DNA of 64,000 nt from Verrucomicrobiales bacterium (GTDB taxonomy: Bacteria; Verrucomicrobiota; Verrucomicrobiia; Limisphaerales; J093). A program made the translations under genes and the position numbers. Below are positions 27,457 to 36,796 of the stretch, one piece after another. Under the pieces are notes generated by a model, which was not told the origin of the DNA, searched no databases, and was given only the letters and a program-made list of their open reading frames with translations. Within the stretch, counting starts at the first letter, position 1; every line of letters begins with the position of its first letter. The stretch spans positions 1 through 64,000 of the forward strand of contig JABTUJ010000039.1 in assembly GCA_015075445.1 (NCBI GenBank). Reading direction: 5' to 3'.

Positions 27457-28860
27457 ATGAAACCGGTCGTCAAATGGTCCGTAAGGCTCGGACTGGCCCT
27501 CACGACGCTGCTGCTGCTCGTGCCACTGGCCACGTTGACCCGCGTAGACCAAACGCCCTTCCGTGACCTGCCAGCCTGGCAGGATACCGCCGCCCGACTG
27601 CTGGAGCTCCGGGCAGGCACCAACGTCGTGTTTGGAGAACTCCGGGCCGGCTTCGGTCGCGCCCGGCTCACTCCCGCCTTGGGCGCAGAACAGGACGAAC
27701 CTGACCAGGGCCGGTTTCGGGCTGTGCCGCTGGCCGGCTACGGGGCTCGCCAAGGCCGTCCGGCCACGGGGGTCCATCAGGAGCTGTGGGTGAAGGCGGT
27801 GGCCTTCGCCGTGGCCGGCCAGACCGGGGTGATGGTCAGTGCCGACGCCTTGATCATCCCACGCGAGGTGGCGGACCTGGCCGCTCGTCAGGTTCGGGAA
27901 GCGCGCGGCGTGACGCGCGAGGCCGTTTACCTGAGCGCCACGCACACGCACTCGAGTCTGGGCGGATGGGGCGAGGGCTTCGTCGCCGAGGCCTTCGCCG
28001 GGGGATTCGTGGCGGGTGTCCGGGAGTGGTATGCCGGACAACTCGCCGCCGCGGCCATCGCGGCTCTCGACGACCTCTCGCCCGCCTCCTGCGGACAGGG
28101 AGGGTTCGAGGCGCCGGAGTACGTCCGGAACCGCCTGCTTGGCGAGGACGCCCCCAAGGATCCGGATTTCCGCCTGCTGTACGTTCAGCAGGCCGACGGC
28201 GACACGGCCGTCCTGGGCAGTTACGCGGCGCACTCGACGGTCCTGCCGGCGGCGAACCTGGAGTTCAGCGGTGACTACCCGGGTTACTGGTCCCTGGCCG
28301 TGGAGCGGGCGACGGGCGGGCTGGCGTTGTTCCTGGCGGGCGGCATGGGCAGCCACGGGCCGCGGGCGGGGGCACCGGGCTTCGCGGGAGCGCAGCGCAT
28401 GGGCGAGGCCCTGGCGACGCGGACGGCGGAAGCCTTGACCAACCTCGTCCTGACCAACCGGCTGACCTTTGGACTGGCGGCTGCGGAGGCGACCCTGCCG
28501 GCCCTGCAGGTCCGCGTGAGTAACGGGGTGCGGTTGCGACCGTGGGTGGCGCGAGGACTCTTATCCGTGCCGGCGACCACGTGGATCCAGGGGTTGCGGG
28601 TGGGAAATGCCCTGTGGTTTTCGACCCCGTGCGACTTCAGCGGCGAACTCGCGTTGGGCGTCAAGGTGGCGGCCCGCGAACAGGGCCTGGCAGCCGCCGT
28701 GACGAGCTTCAACGGCGATTACGTGGGCTATGTGATCCCGGCGAAGTACTATCCCCTGGCGGGTTACGAGCCGCGGACCATGTCGTTCTTCGGACCGCAA
28801 CTGCCGGACCAATTCATGGCGGTGCTTGGCGAGTTGACCGCCGTGCTCGCCGACCGCTGA
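27457..28860 (+). CDS. Neutral/alkaline ceramidase-like membrane-anchored hydrolase
   Basis: A 467-residue protein with an N-terminal membrane anchor (VRLGLALTTLLLLVPLATL) and a domain like the N-terminal part of neutral/alkaline non-lysosomal ceramidases: FGELRAGFGRARLTP, a metal-site type SATHTHSSLGGW, YAAHSTVLPAANLEFSGDYPGY, and NGDYVGYVIPAKYYPLAGYEPRTM near the end. Family members hydrolyse amide bonds in ceramide-like lipids with Zn at His residues, but many bacterial homologues have unknown substrates. The ATG at 27457 is preferred to a TTG at 27445. It lies downstream of the integrase on the same strand, in a separate unit. Confidence 0.75.
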   Translation: MKPVVKWSVRLGLALTTLLLLVPLATLTRVDQTPFRDLPAWQDTAARLLELRAGTNVVFGELRAGFGRARLTPALGAEQDEPDQGRFRAVPLAGYGARQGRPATGVHQELWVKAVAFAVAGQTGVMVSADALIIPREVADLAARQVREARGVTREAVYLSATHTHSSLGGWGEGFVAEAFAGGFVAGVREWYAGQLAAAAIAALDDLSPASCGQGGFEAPEYVRNRLLGEDAPKDPDFRLLYVQQADGDTAVLGSYAAHSTVLPAANLEFSGDYPGYWSLAVERATGGLALFLAGGMGSHGPRAGAPGFAGAQRMGEALATRTAEALTNLVLTNRLTFGLAAAEATLPALQVRVSNGVRLRPWVARGLLSVPATTWIQGLRVGNALWFSTPCDFSGELALGVKVAAREQGLAAAVTSFNGDYVGYVIPAKYYPLAGYEPRTMSFFGPQLPDQFMAVLGELTAVLADR

Positions 28861-28903
28861 GCCGGCTTGCTACGGCGTCCGTACGGTGAGCCCTGACTTC
28901 CGC

Positions 28904-29269
28904 TCAATACCCGCCTGTGACGGTGTAGCCCTCCCGGCGAAGATCCTCCGCCAGGTCCTTTTCCATCTGGGCAGCCGCCTCGTACGGCATGGGGTTCAGG
29001 TGGGCGTACAGTTCGGGCAGGAGCCGGACGCCATACCGTTGAACCGCCGCCGCCGCCTTGATCCCCCGCTTGTGGTTCGCGAACCGCTCTTCCGGCGTCA
29101 GCCCGGTCATGCCCACATACACGCACGGCTTGCCCCGACGCCGGTTCGGGTTGGCAGCGCGAACCGCCGCCAAGCGGCCCGCCGCCGGCGCCAGCAGGAC
29201 CACGTACACGTTGTGGTGGTGCTCGGGCGGTCGGTCGGCGCGAAGTGACTTGAAGGTTCGGCGCTTCAT
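28904..29269 (-). CDS. Small GIY-YIG nuclease-like protein
   Basis: A 121-residue protein with the GIY-YIG layout: VYVVLL (GIY strand), CVYVGMTG (YIG strand, followed by TPEERFANHKRG with the catalytic-type Arg), and QMEKDLAEDLRREGY with the metal-binding Glu. The first strand has VYV rather than GIY, as in many short family members. A defence or repair nuclease is possible. It is convergent with the ceramidase-like gene and lies near the methyltransferase-HNH-S24 gene, but on the opposite strand, so a joint role is only a possibility. Confidence 0.65.
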   Translation of the reverse strand: MKRRTFKSLRADRPPEHHHNVYVVLLAPAAGRLAAVRAANPNRRRGKPCVYVGMTGLTPEERFANHKRGIKAAAAVQRYGVRLLPELYAHLNPMPYEAAAQMEKDLAEDLRREGYTVTGGY

Positions 29270-29318
29270 CTCTCTCGACCTGTCTGGCCCTGTCTCGATG
29301 TGTTCCGCTCAAGGTGCG

Positions 29319-29627
29319 ATGGTCCGGCCCGTGAAAGCCATCTTCGAGTTCGCCGCCAGCGTGTCGGACGAGATCATGATTGACGACTTCTGGCTCACCG
29401 ATTGCACCTGCTCCGCCTGCGACGCGGCGCGGCAGGCCCGCACGGTGACGCTTGCGGGCCGCACGCACCCGGCGACCAGCCTACGCGCGCCGAACCAGGT
29501 CGGGCTGTATCTCTTCACCGACGGCAGTTGGGTGATCGAGAACTTCAACGATCAGCCGGTAGAGGTGGAGCTGAACGGGAGGAAGCTGGTGGTGGAGGCG
29601 CGAGGGTGGCAGAAGCTGTGGAAGTGA
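29319..29627 (+). CDS. Hypothetical protein
   Basis: A 102-residue protein not assigned to a family. It has two close Cys (CTCSAC) that might bind a metal, and a beta-rich C-terminal half (LYLFTDGSWVIENFNDQPVEVELNG) resembling a small surface or immune-evasion-type fold. The ATG at 29319 is used; a GTG at 29331 is an alternative. The frame is open far upstream only as antisense to the GIY-YIG gene. Coding composition looks genuine. Confidence 0.5.
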   Translation: MVRPVKAIFEFAASVSDEIMIDDFWLTDCTCSACDAARQARTVTLAGRTHPATSLRAPNQVGLYLFTDGSWVIENFNDQPVEVELNGRKLVVEARGWQKLWK

Positions 29628-29784
29628 GCAGAACCACACCGGGTTGCGGGACCGTTCGGAACTCGTGGGCTTGTGAGTCGCCAAGAGGCTGACTAGCATC
29701 CGGCCCATGCACTGGCGGGCTTCTCCGGGTCTTGCCGCCCGGGCCACGCGCACGTTTCCAGCCGCGGCAGCACCAATCGGCTGA

Positions 29785-32076
29785 ATGGATCCGACGACGA
29801 TCCAGTACTACGCGTTACGCGCGGTCTTCGTCGCCGACCAGTACGCTGGGGCGGAGAGCACTGCCGCGAAGTTCTTCGCCCTCGCCTTTCCCGCGGGCAG
29901 CCGGGTGTTGGATATCGGCTGCGGCTCCGGCCGCGACCTGCACGCGCTGCTCGCCGCCGGGTATGACGCGCAGGGCGTGGACGCGTCCGAGGAGATGCTC
30001 CGGGAGGCAGCCGGGCGTTACCCCGATCTGCAGGGGCGCCTGCAGAAGGATGCCCTGCCGGCATTGGAAACCGTTCAGGACGCCAGCGCCGACCGGAAGA
30101 CGGGTCTCGATGGCCTCGTGTGCTGGGCCGTCTTGATGCACCTGCCGGAGGAGCAGTTGTTCGATGTGGTGTTCAATCTACGCCGGGTCCTGAAGCCGGG
30201 TGGGCGTCTGTTGATCTCCACGCCGCGCACCGGTCCCGCTGTGGATGAGGCGACCCGACGCGACACGGACGGGCGGCTGTTCAACGGGGTGACGCCGGAG
30301 AACTACCATTTCCTCCTCGCCAAGGTCGGGTTTCGATTGCTGAACCGATGGGATTCCGATGACTCGCTGGGACGGCCCGGACGCACCTGGACGACGCAGT
30401 TGTTCGTGCTCGAGGGCCAAGCCTCGCGGAGCCTGGAGACCATCGAGGCGATCCTGAACCGCGACAAGAAGGACGCCACGTACAAGCCGGCCCTGTTCCG
30501 CGCGCTGGCGGAGCTGGCGACGAGCAGCTACCACGTCGCCCGGTGGCTGCCGGATGGGCGCGTGGCCATTCCGCTCCGGTTGGTGGCTGACAAGTGGCTG
30601 GAGTATTACTGGCCGCTGTTCGCGTCGCCGTTGTTCATCCCCCAGAAGCGCGGCGAGAAGCCGGGGTGTCTCAAGCCGGTGGCATTCCGGGCCGAACTGC
30701 AGGCGTTGATCGAGTGTTTCCGAGCCGCCGGAGGATTGTCAGGCTTCTCCATCGCCTACCGGAGCAACGCGCTCGACCGGGCGGCATCCTTGGCGCACCG
30801 ACGGCTCGTGTCGAAGCTCACCCACACCATCCGCGAGGGGCCGGTGTACTACGCCGGCGGCGGCGGTTCGGGGACGTTCGAGTACGCCCACCGCAGCCGC
30901 AGCATCGTGCTCGAGGCGGATCTCTGGCGCGAGCTGTCCGTGATGGGCAACTGGATCGCCGATGCCACGATCTTGCGCTGGACGGAGTTGACCGCCGAGA
31001 TTTCCGAGGGCGCGCTCAAGCCGAGCCAGGTGGTGGACCACCTTTTGACGGTCCCGATTCCCGAACGGGAAGTGAGCGCGGCTCGCAGCGTGTATGCGGC
31101 GCTGGCAACAAAGCGCTGCGTGTGGACCGGTCGGCTGCTTGGGGGAGAGTTCGATGTGGACCACGCGATCCCCTTCGCTCTGTGGGGGAACAACGACCTG
31201 TGGAACCTTCTGCCGGCTGCCAAGGACGTGAACAATCAGAAGCGGGATCGCCTGCCCAGCCGTGGGCTATTCCAACAGCGCAAGGAGTGCGTCGTGGAGT
31301 GCTGGTCGCGGTTGCGCGAAGCCCATGTGCGTCGGTTCGAGTTCGAAATCGGGAAGCTGCTCACCGTGGGAGGAGCGGTGGGCGGGAACTGGGAGAACCG
31401 CCTGTTCAACCGCGTGGCCGAGGCGATCGAATTCACGGCGATTCAGCGTGGCGTCGAGCGCTGGGAACCGGCGGAGCGCCGAAGCCGAGCGCGACAGCCA
31501 TCGGAAGTACGACAGGCATGGAAGGTCAAGCCGGTACCGAAAGCGGAACCCGAACCTGATCTGTTCGTTCTCGACCCACCACCGAGCGACCGGTTCGTGA
31601 CGTGCGTCCCGTTCTATGAACTCGAAGCCGCCGCTGGCGCTTTCGGATCGGACCAGCCCCCGGTTGATCCTCGGGACCATCGCACCTGGATACGGGTCGC
31701 AGACCGTCGCCTCACACGGGACCTGTTCTCGATTCGGGTGAAAGGGCGCTCGATGGAGCCCACGATCCCGGATGGTTCACACTGCTTGTTTCGGGGCGGC
31801 GACGCGCTGGCGGGATCGCGCCAAAGCCGCCTCGTCCTGGTGAGTCTCCGGGATAGTGTGGACCCGGAGACCGGCGGCCGGCTCACCGTCAAGCGGTACA
31901 CCAGCGAGAAGGTGGCCGCCGAGGAGGGTGGCTTCCGGCACAACTGCATCATTCTGGAACCCCTGAACCCCGACTTCCCCTCCATCGTGATCGAAGCCGC
32001 CGACGAAGGAACGCTGCGGGTGGTGGGTGAATTCGTTGGCGTGATTGGCGAGAAACCGGTGCGACAGCCCGGGTAA
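29785..32076 (+). CDS. Methyltransferase - HNH nuclease - S24/LexA peptidase fusion
   Basis: A 763-residue three-module protein. Residues ~1-210 form a class I SAM methyltransferase (motif I VLDIGCGSG at 41-49, acidic VDASEEM, LKPGGRLLIS). Residues ~230-440 are unrecognised and helical. Residues ~440-490 are an HNH nuclease (CVWTGR, FDVDHAIPF with Asp459-His460, then NNDLWNLLP and NNQKRD). Residues ~600-763 are an S24/LexA-type peptidase with Ser656 in KGRSMEPTIPDG and Lys703 in LTVKRY. Modification, cleavage and self-processing on one chain suggest a regulated restriction-like or DNA-damage-triggered defence factor; this is inference. No partner helicase is adjacent. It is flanked by accessory genes near the integrase. 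The ATG at 29785 starts the methyltransferase directly. Confidence 0.82.
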   Translation: MDPTTIQYYALRAVFVADQYAGAESTAAKFFALAFPAGSRVLDIGCGSGRDLHALLAAGYDAQGVDASEEMLREAAGRYPDLQGRLQKDALPALETVQDASADRKTGLDGLVCWAVLMHLPEEQLFDVVFNLRRVLKPGGRLLISTPRTGPAVDEATRRDTDGRLFNGVTPENYHFLLAKVGFRLLNRWDSDDSLGRPGRTWTTQLFVLEGQASRSLETIEAILNRDKKDATYKPALFRALAELATSSYHVARWLPDGRVAIPLRLVADKWLEYYWPLFASPLFIPQKRGEKPGCLKPVAFRAELQALIECFRAAGGLSGFSIAYRSNALDRAASLAHRRLVSKLTHTIREGPVYYAGGGGSGTFEYAHRSRSIVLEADLWRELSVMGNWIADATILRWTELTAEISEGALKPSQVVDHLLTVPIPEREVSAARSVYAALATKRCVWTGRLLGGEFDVDHAIPFALWGNNDLWNLLPAAKDVNNQKRDRLPSRGLFQQRKECVVECWSRLREAHVRRFEFEIGKLLTVGGAVGGNWENRLFNRVAEAIEFTAIQRGVERWEPAERRSRARQPSEVRQAWKVKPVPKAEPEPDLFVLDPPPSDRFVTCVPFYELEAAAGAFGSDQPPVDPRDHRTWIRVADRRLTRDLFSIRVKGRSMEPTIPDGSHCLFRGGDALAGSRQSRLVLVSLRDSVDPETGGRLTVKRYTSEKVAAEEGGFRHNCIILEPLNPDFPSIVIEAADEGTLRVVGEFVGVIGEKPVRQPG

Positions 32077-32280
32077 GCCGCCGGGCCACGACGAGGCTAC
32101 CCAATGGCCGTTGCGCACGCGGCCAGGCCACGAGGCCTGTTGCCGGTCGGGGTCAGGAACGCCTTTCCATAGCCTGGCCCGTTTCCCCTTCGCACGTATC
32201 CGCAGAATTTTCCCGAGTTCCGCGCTCGGTTTGCGTAATCCCCCCCAGACCCCGGATGCGCCGGGGTAAGAACGACAACA

Positions 32281-33117
32281 ATGAACAACGCCGAGACTAT
32301 GAAGAACAAGCTCCTTACCCTCGGGGCCATCCTCACCGCCGCCGTCGCCCTCCTGGGCGGCAAGGCGGTCTGGAGCCACCTCACCACCATGCGCGATGAA
32401 GTCCGGACGTCGGTCCGGAAGGCCACCCCGGCAGACTACGAGGTCAAACGCATCCAAGCCTTGATCGCCGACTTGTCGCAGGACGTGCTCGCCTTCTCGG
32501 ACAAGATCGCCGAAGTCGGCAACTCCGCCGCCGCCCAGCGGGCCGACATCGCCACGCTTGAAGCGCGGATCGCGGCGGACCGCACCGACCTCCTCGCCGA
32601 GCGCAACCTCCTGGCCCAGAGCGACCCGCAGGTCTTCACCATTCGCGGCACCGCCTACAGCCGTTCCCAGGTCGAGGCCAGTGCGAATGCGCGCCTCGCC
32701 CGCATCGCCCGGGACCAAGCCACCCTCGAGACCAAGAAGAAGGCGGCGGAGAGCCTCGAAGCTGCCGTCCGCGAGGGACAGACACGGTTGCAGGAATCCA
32801 TGGCCGCACGGGACGCCAAGCTCCAGGAAGTCGAAATCCTCTCGGCTCAACTGGCCAATGCCGAACTGCGCCGGGACCTCGACGCCCTGTCGGCGCCGCT
32901 GCGGAACGGCGCGGTGAGCCGTTCGACGGAGTTGGCCGACAGCATGAGGGCGTTCGCCGACCGCGTCCGACGCGTCGAGCGGCAGACCGAAGCCAATGCG
33001 CTGACCAGCACGGCTCCCTCCTTGATTACCCACGGCGAAGCGGCTCGCGCCGGTCTGATCGAAGAGATTGACCGGTTCATGCTGGCCCCGACCGGCGGGC
33101 AGACCAACGGCAAGTGA
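32281..33117 (+). CDS. Membrane-anchored coiled-coil protein
   Basis: A 278-residue protein with one N-terminal membrane helix (LLTLGAILTAAVALLGGKAVW) and long coiled coils (AQRADIATLEARIAADRTDLLAERN, RDAKLQEVEILSAQLANAELR). No catalytic motif. It is the first gene in a same-strand block followed by a receptor-type Ser/Thr kinase, an ECF sigma factor and an FHA protein, so it may be a scaffold or substrate of that signalling set. Starts at 32281 and 32299 are both ATG. The GC-rich hairpin-free leader has no evident promoter. Confidence 0.6.
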   Translation: MNNAETMKNKLLTLGAILTAAVALLGGKAVWSHLTTMRDEVRTSVRKATPADYEVKRIQALIADLSQDVLAFSDKIAEVGNSAAAQRADIATLEARIAADRTDLLAERNLLAQSDPQVFTIRGTAYSRSQVEASANARLARIARDQATLETKKKAAESLEAAVREGQTRLQESMAARDAKLQEVEILSAQLANAELRRDLDALSAPLRNGAVSRSTELADSMRAFADRVRRVERQTEANALTSTAPSLITHGEAARAGLIEEIDRFMLAPTGGQTNGK

Positions 33118-33234
33118 ACGGTCGGCCGCCCCGGGCGCCAACCTCAGACAGGCGCCCGGGGCGCGCCGTTCTCGACGCGCGGGATAATGCCCTTGTCTAA
33201 CCAACGCAGATTCTTAACCTCAACCCGTAGCACC

Positions 33235-36200
33235 ATGGCGACCCAGCCGACCATCCGCCAGCCCGACTACCCTGTGGTCCTGCTTGCCCAGAAGAACGGC
33301 ACACGGCTGGAACCGCGCATCCCATTTGGCCCCTACCTCATCCACAGCCTGGTCCGGCGCTCGAACATGAGCCTGCTCTGCCACGGAACCCGGGCGGGCT
33401 CGGGCGAACCGGTGGCCCTCAAGCTCTGCCGTCCCGAGGCGGATCGGGCGCGATTCCAGCGGGAGATTGAGCACACCCAGAGCATCCACATCCGTGGGGT
33501 GATCAAGATCGAGGCGCGTGACGTCGGCGTCACCAAGGACGGCTGCCCGTTCTACGCCACCTGCTGGATCGAAGGCCCGAACTTGGGTGAGTTTCTGCGA
33601 GACCGCTCGATGTCGCTGGACGCCAAACTTGCGGCGGTCGAAGAGCTCTGCCGGATCGTGGGCGTGCTGCACGAGAAGGGCCTCAGTCATCGCGACCTCA
33701 AGCCTTCGAACGTGATGGTTGAAAATGGGCGTGAGGTCTGGCTCCTCGACCTCGGGCAGGCGCGGGGGGAGGAAGACCGCGACCTGACGCTGACCGGTCA
33801 GCACGTCGGTGGGACGCCGGGCTACTACCCTCCTTGGAGCCTCGACGACCCGGCTCTGGTCAGGAACTACGGGAAGCAGTGGGACGTCTGTTCCCTGGCG
33901 GTGATCCTCGTCGAGGCCCTCACGGGCCAGCGCCCGGAAAGCGCGCGGGACCCTCGGTTTACACCCGAGGGAATCAAGGCCCTCCTCAAAACCCACTCGC
34001 CGGATGACCGCCGGTTCGACGACCTGCTCGTGACGTGTCTGGCGTCGAGGCCCGAACAATGTCTTCCGCACGCCGACGAGCTCTACAATCGCCTCCGAGA
34101 ATGCCGCGGTCTCCCGCGCCGGCTCCCGACCAAGTGGCGCCGTGCTGGCTGGGCCGCCGCCGCTTTGTCAGCTATCCTGTTGGTCGCGGTGGCCGCACCC
34201 CAATGGGCTCGTAGCGCCAGCGACTGGGCCAGTGCCCAGTGGGAGCGTCTGGCCGGAAGCCGCCAACCCCGTAGAACTCCGGCGGCTCGCGACATCATCA
34301 TCCCCAATCCCTCCTGGAGCAACCGTGTCGTGATGGTCACGGTTTCCCCCGAAGGCGCCACGGTCCGCGTGGTCAACCACCGGGCCAATGGCGTGGCGGT
34401 GCTCCCCGACCAAGTCGTGCCGGCCTCGGGCGAGGTGAAGCTCGAACTCCCGGATGACCCGAACGCAGACTACGGCCTCATCGTCACCAAGGCGGGCTAC
34501 CAACCCAACTCGCAGCGCATCCTACCCGGCGTGACCCACCTCTCGGTTCACCTTGAACGTTACCGCGGCGAGGTTGAGTTCAAGACCACGGCGGGTGCCC
34601 GACTCTCGTTGACGCATGAAGGAGGCGAGACCCGCACGGCCGGGCCCGCCCCCGGCCGCGGCGTTATGTCGGTGCCGTCGCTCGACGAGGGGAATTGGAC
34701 CTACCGGATTGAGCTCGCGGATCACGAAGCCGCCTCCGGGAGGATCACCGGCCTGGTCCACGGCAAGAAGCAGACCGTGGACCGTCCACTCAAGCCCTTG
34801 CCTGGCCGGCTCTCGGTGGCCGGACATCACACCCTCCAGATCTGGGAGGGCAACCAACGGCTGGGACCGGCGAACGAGTGGATTCCGCTGGCTGCAGGGA
34901 CGCACGACCTGCAACTGCGCCGGCCTGGCTTTCGCGCCCAGTCCTTGCGGGTCGAGATCCCGCCCAACCGCGACATCTCCCGGGTGGCGCCGGATTTCGT
35001 CCCCGAGGCGGGGACCCTGCGGTTGAGCGTGGAACTCCCGGCGGCCGCACAGGACTTCTTCGCCCAGTCCGGTAAGAAACTGCTGCTGGACGGCGCGGAG
35101 CTGGCCGTGACCTCGTTCCCGCACACCGAGCAGGACGTTGGTGCGGGCCCCCATACGCTGCGACTCGAGGTTGAAGGATTCGAGCCGACCCAGCGGACCG
35201 GCATCCAGGTCAACGACGGGCAAACCACCGAGATCCAAATCAGCCCGAAGCCGCTCCCCGCCCGCCTCGTTGTGGGGACCGATCCACCCGAAGCTCGGGT
35301 GCTCTTGGTAGGCAGCGCGACTTCCGTCCTGGCAGGTCAGACGATCGAGGTGCCCCTGTTCACCGAGTTCACACTTGAAATCACTGCCCCCGGCTACCAG
35401 ACAGCGCGCCTGACCTTCCAGCCGTTGCAGCCCGGCAAGGAGCACACCCATCAGGCCCGGCTCGAGCGGGAAATCACTCCTCCGCCCCCCAGGCTACCGA
35501 CCGACTTGGTGGCCGTCGCGGACGCCCGACCAGCGCCGCTCGAGGGACTCTACGCCGGCAGTCGCGAGGCCCAGGCCCGGCAGATCGCCGCTGCCAAGGC
35601 CGCCAACCTCCCGCTCGAGTTCCAGACCGCCAAGTTCACCGCCTCCTTCCGCTTCATCCCCGCCGGCACGTTCACCAGGGGCAGCCCGGCGAGCGAAGCT
35701 GGCCGAGACGACGACGAATCCCAGCATCTGGTCATCCTCTCGCGCGCACTCCTTGTCGGGAAATACCCGGTGACCCAGCGACTCTGGCGTGAAGTCATGG
35801 GCGCCAGTCCCAGCCACTTTAGGAATGCGGGCGACGATGCTCCGGTCGAAAGCGTGAGTTGGCTGGACGTTCAGGAGTTCCTGAATCGGTTCTGCGACCA
35901 GTTGAAGGTCCCGCGCGGCACGTACCGCCTGCTGACCGAGGCGGAGTGGGAGTACGCCTGCCGCGCGGGGACAGCCGGCCCGACCTACGGCCCGCTGGAC
36001 CAGGTGGCCTGGTACTCGGGCAACAGCGGAAACACCACGCGTCCCGTCGGCCAAAAAGCCCCCAACGCCTTTGGCCTGCATGACATGCTCGGCAACGTGT
36101 GGGAGTGGTGCTCGGACTGGTACGGACCGTATCCGACGAGTCCGGTCACTGATCCTGTCGGCCCCGGTTCCGGCGCGTACCGCGTTAGCCGCGGCGGCAG

Positions 36201-36309
36201 TTGGGTCAGCTCCGCCGCGCGCTGCCGGGCGGCGTACCGCTTCTGGTTCGACGACCCCGGCTTCCGGAACATCGGCCTGGGCTGTCGCCTCGCCAGGACG
36301 GCTCTTTGA
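33235..36309 (+). CDS. Receptor-type Ser/Thr kinase with PEGA and FGE-sulfatase domains
   Basis: A 1024-residue transmembrane kinase. The cytoplasmic kinase domain has ALKLCR (ATP-binding Lys), HRDLKPSN (about 152-159), and DLG in place of DFG; the Gly-rich loop is degenerate (HSLVRRSNMS). One membrane helix (about 304-322) leads to several PEGA-type beta domains (VVGTDPPEARVLLVG and others). The C-terminal ~220 residues are a formylglycine-generating-enzyme/sulfatase-modifying domain (FRFIPAGTF, LLTEAEWEYACRAGT, GLHDMLGNVWEW, RVSRGGSW). The outer part probably senses or binds a ligand; FGE catalytic function is not implied. ATG 33235 is preferred to 33187. An ECF sigma factor and an FHA protein follow. 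Confidence 0.88.
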   Translation: MATQPTIRQPDYPVVLLAQKNGTRLEPRIPFGPYLIHSLVRRSNMSLLCHGTRAGSGEPVALKLCRPEADRARFQREIEHTQSIHIRGVIKIEARDVGVTKDGCPFYATCWIEGPNLGEFLRDRSMSLDAKLAAVEELCRIVGVLHEKGLSHRDLKPSNVMVENGREVWLLDLGQARGEEDRDLTLTGQHVGGTPGYYPPWSLDDPALVRNYGKQWDVCSLAVILVEALTGQRPESARDPRFTPEGIKALLKTHSPDDRRFDDLLVTCLASRPEQCLPHADELYNRLRECRGLPRRLPTKWRRAGWAAAALSAILLVAVAAPQWARSASDWASAQWERLAGSRQPRRTPAARDIIIPNPSWSNRVVMVTVSPEGATVRVVNHRANGVAVLPDQVVPASGEVKLELPDDPNADYGLIVTKAGYQPNSQRILPGVTHLSVHLERYRGEVEFKTTAGARLSLTHEGGETRTAGPAPGRGVMSVPSLDEGNWTYRIELADHEAASGRITGLVHGKKQTVDRPLKPLPGRLSVAGHHTLQIWEGNQRLGPANEWIPLAAGTHDLQLRRPGFRAQSLRVEIPPNRDISRVAPDFVPEAGTLRLSVELPAAAQDFFAQSGKKLLLDGAELAVTSFPHTEQDVGAGPHTLRLEVEGFEPTQRTGIQVNDGQTTEIQISPKPLPARLVVGTDPPEARVLLVGSATSVLAGQTIEVPLFTEFTLEITAPGYQTARLTFQPLQPGKEHTHQARLEREITPPPPRLPTDLVAVADARPAPLEGLYAGSREAQARQIAAAKAANLPLEFQTAKFTASFRFIPAGTFTRGSPASEAGRDDDESQHLVILSRALLVGKYPVTQRLWREVMGASPSHFRNAGDDAPVESVSWLDVQEFLNRFCDQLKVPRGTYRLLTEAEWEYACRAGTAGPTYGPLDQVAWYSGNSGNTTRPVGQKAPNAFGLHDMLGNVWEWCSDWYGPYPTSPVTDPVGPGSGAYRVSRGGSWVSSAARCRAAYRFWFDDPGFRNIGLGCRLARTAL

Positions 36310-36796
36310 CCCTCTCCATGCACTGCCTGCCGCGTCCAGCGAACCGCGCCGCCTCCGGCGATAGCGAGGCGAGAGGCGTGGATTCGCTGGCGCGGAAAGC
36401 GGGCTGGCGGACGCTGGGCGCGGCTCACTTTTTCTGCAGGCCCGCTCCCGCCCGAAGGGCGCCAGCCATGGTAGCCGTGGGCAACGCCCACGGACCACGT
36501 CCCAACAAGTCCCCGCGCCCTGCAAGGGCAAACCAGACCGTGACCAACCCGTCCCGGAGCCGGCTCCGTGGCCTGCCCTTTCAGGGCGAAGGTGCCCGGC
36601 ACCGCCGGTCCGTGGGCTGTGCCCACGGCTACGCTGGTCCCGGCCATCGGCCGGCGGGAAGTTGGCCGGTGGCTCACCGGTCACCAGCACCATGCCGACG
36701 GCCCACCTCGGCACTCCAGAACTGCGTACACACAGGTCTGGGCGGGACGTTGTGTCGGGGCGCATCGGCCGTGTCACTCCAAGCATCCCATTGATC
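36310..36796. other. Intergenic region with nested inverted repeats
   Basis: No gene is supported in this stretch between the kinase and the sigma factor. It contains an imperfect inverted pair at about 36333-36353 and 36375-36395 (core CCAGCGAA / TTCGCTGG) and the larger inverted pair described at 36472-36631. The sigma-factor promoter must lie within its right part. Confidence 0.55.
36472..36631. repeat. Composite inverted repeat
   Basis: Two 25-base arms (36472-36496 and 36607-36631) are reverse complements except at two central positions. Each arm is itself a palindrome with core CCGTGGGC / GCCCACGG. The 110 bases between them are G+C-rich and non-coding. The structure resembles a pair of REP-like units in head-to-head orientation. 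Confidence 0.8.
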
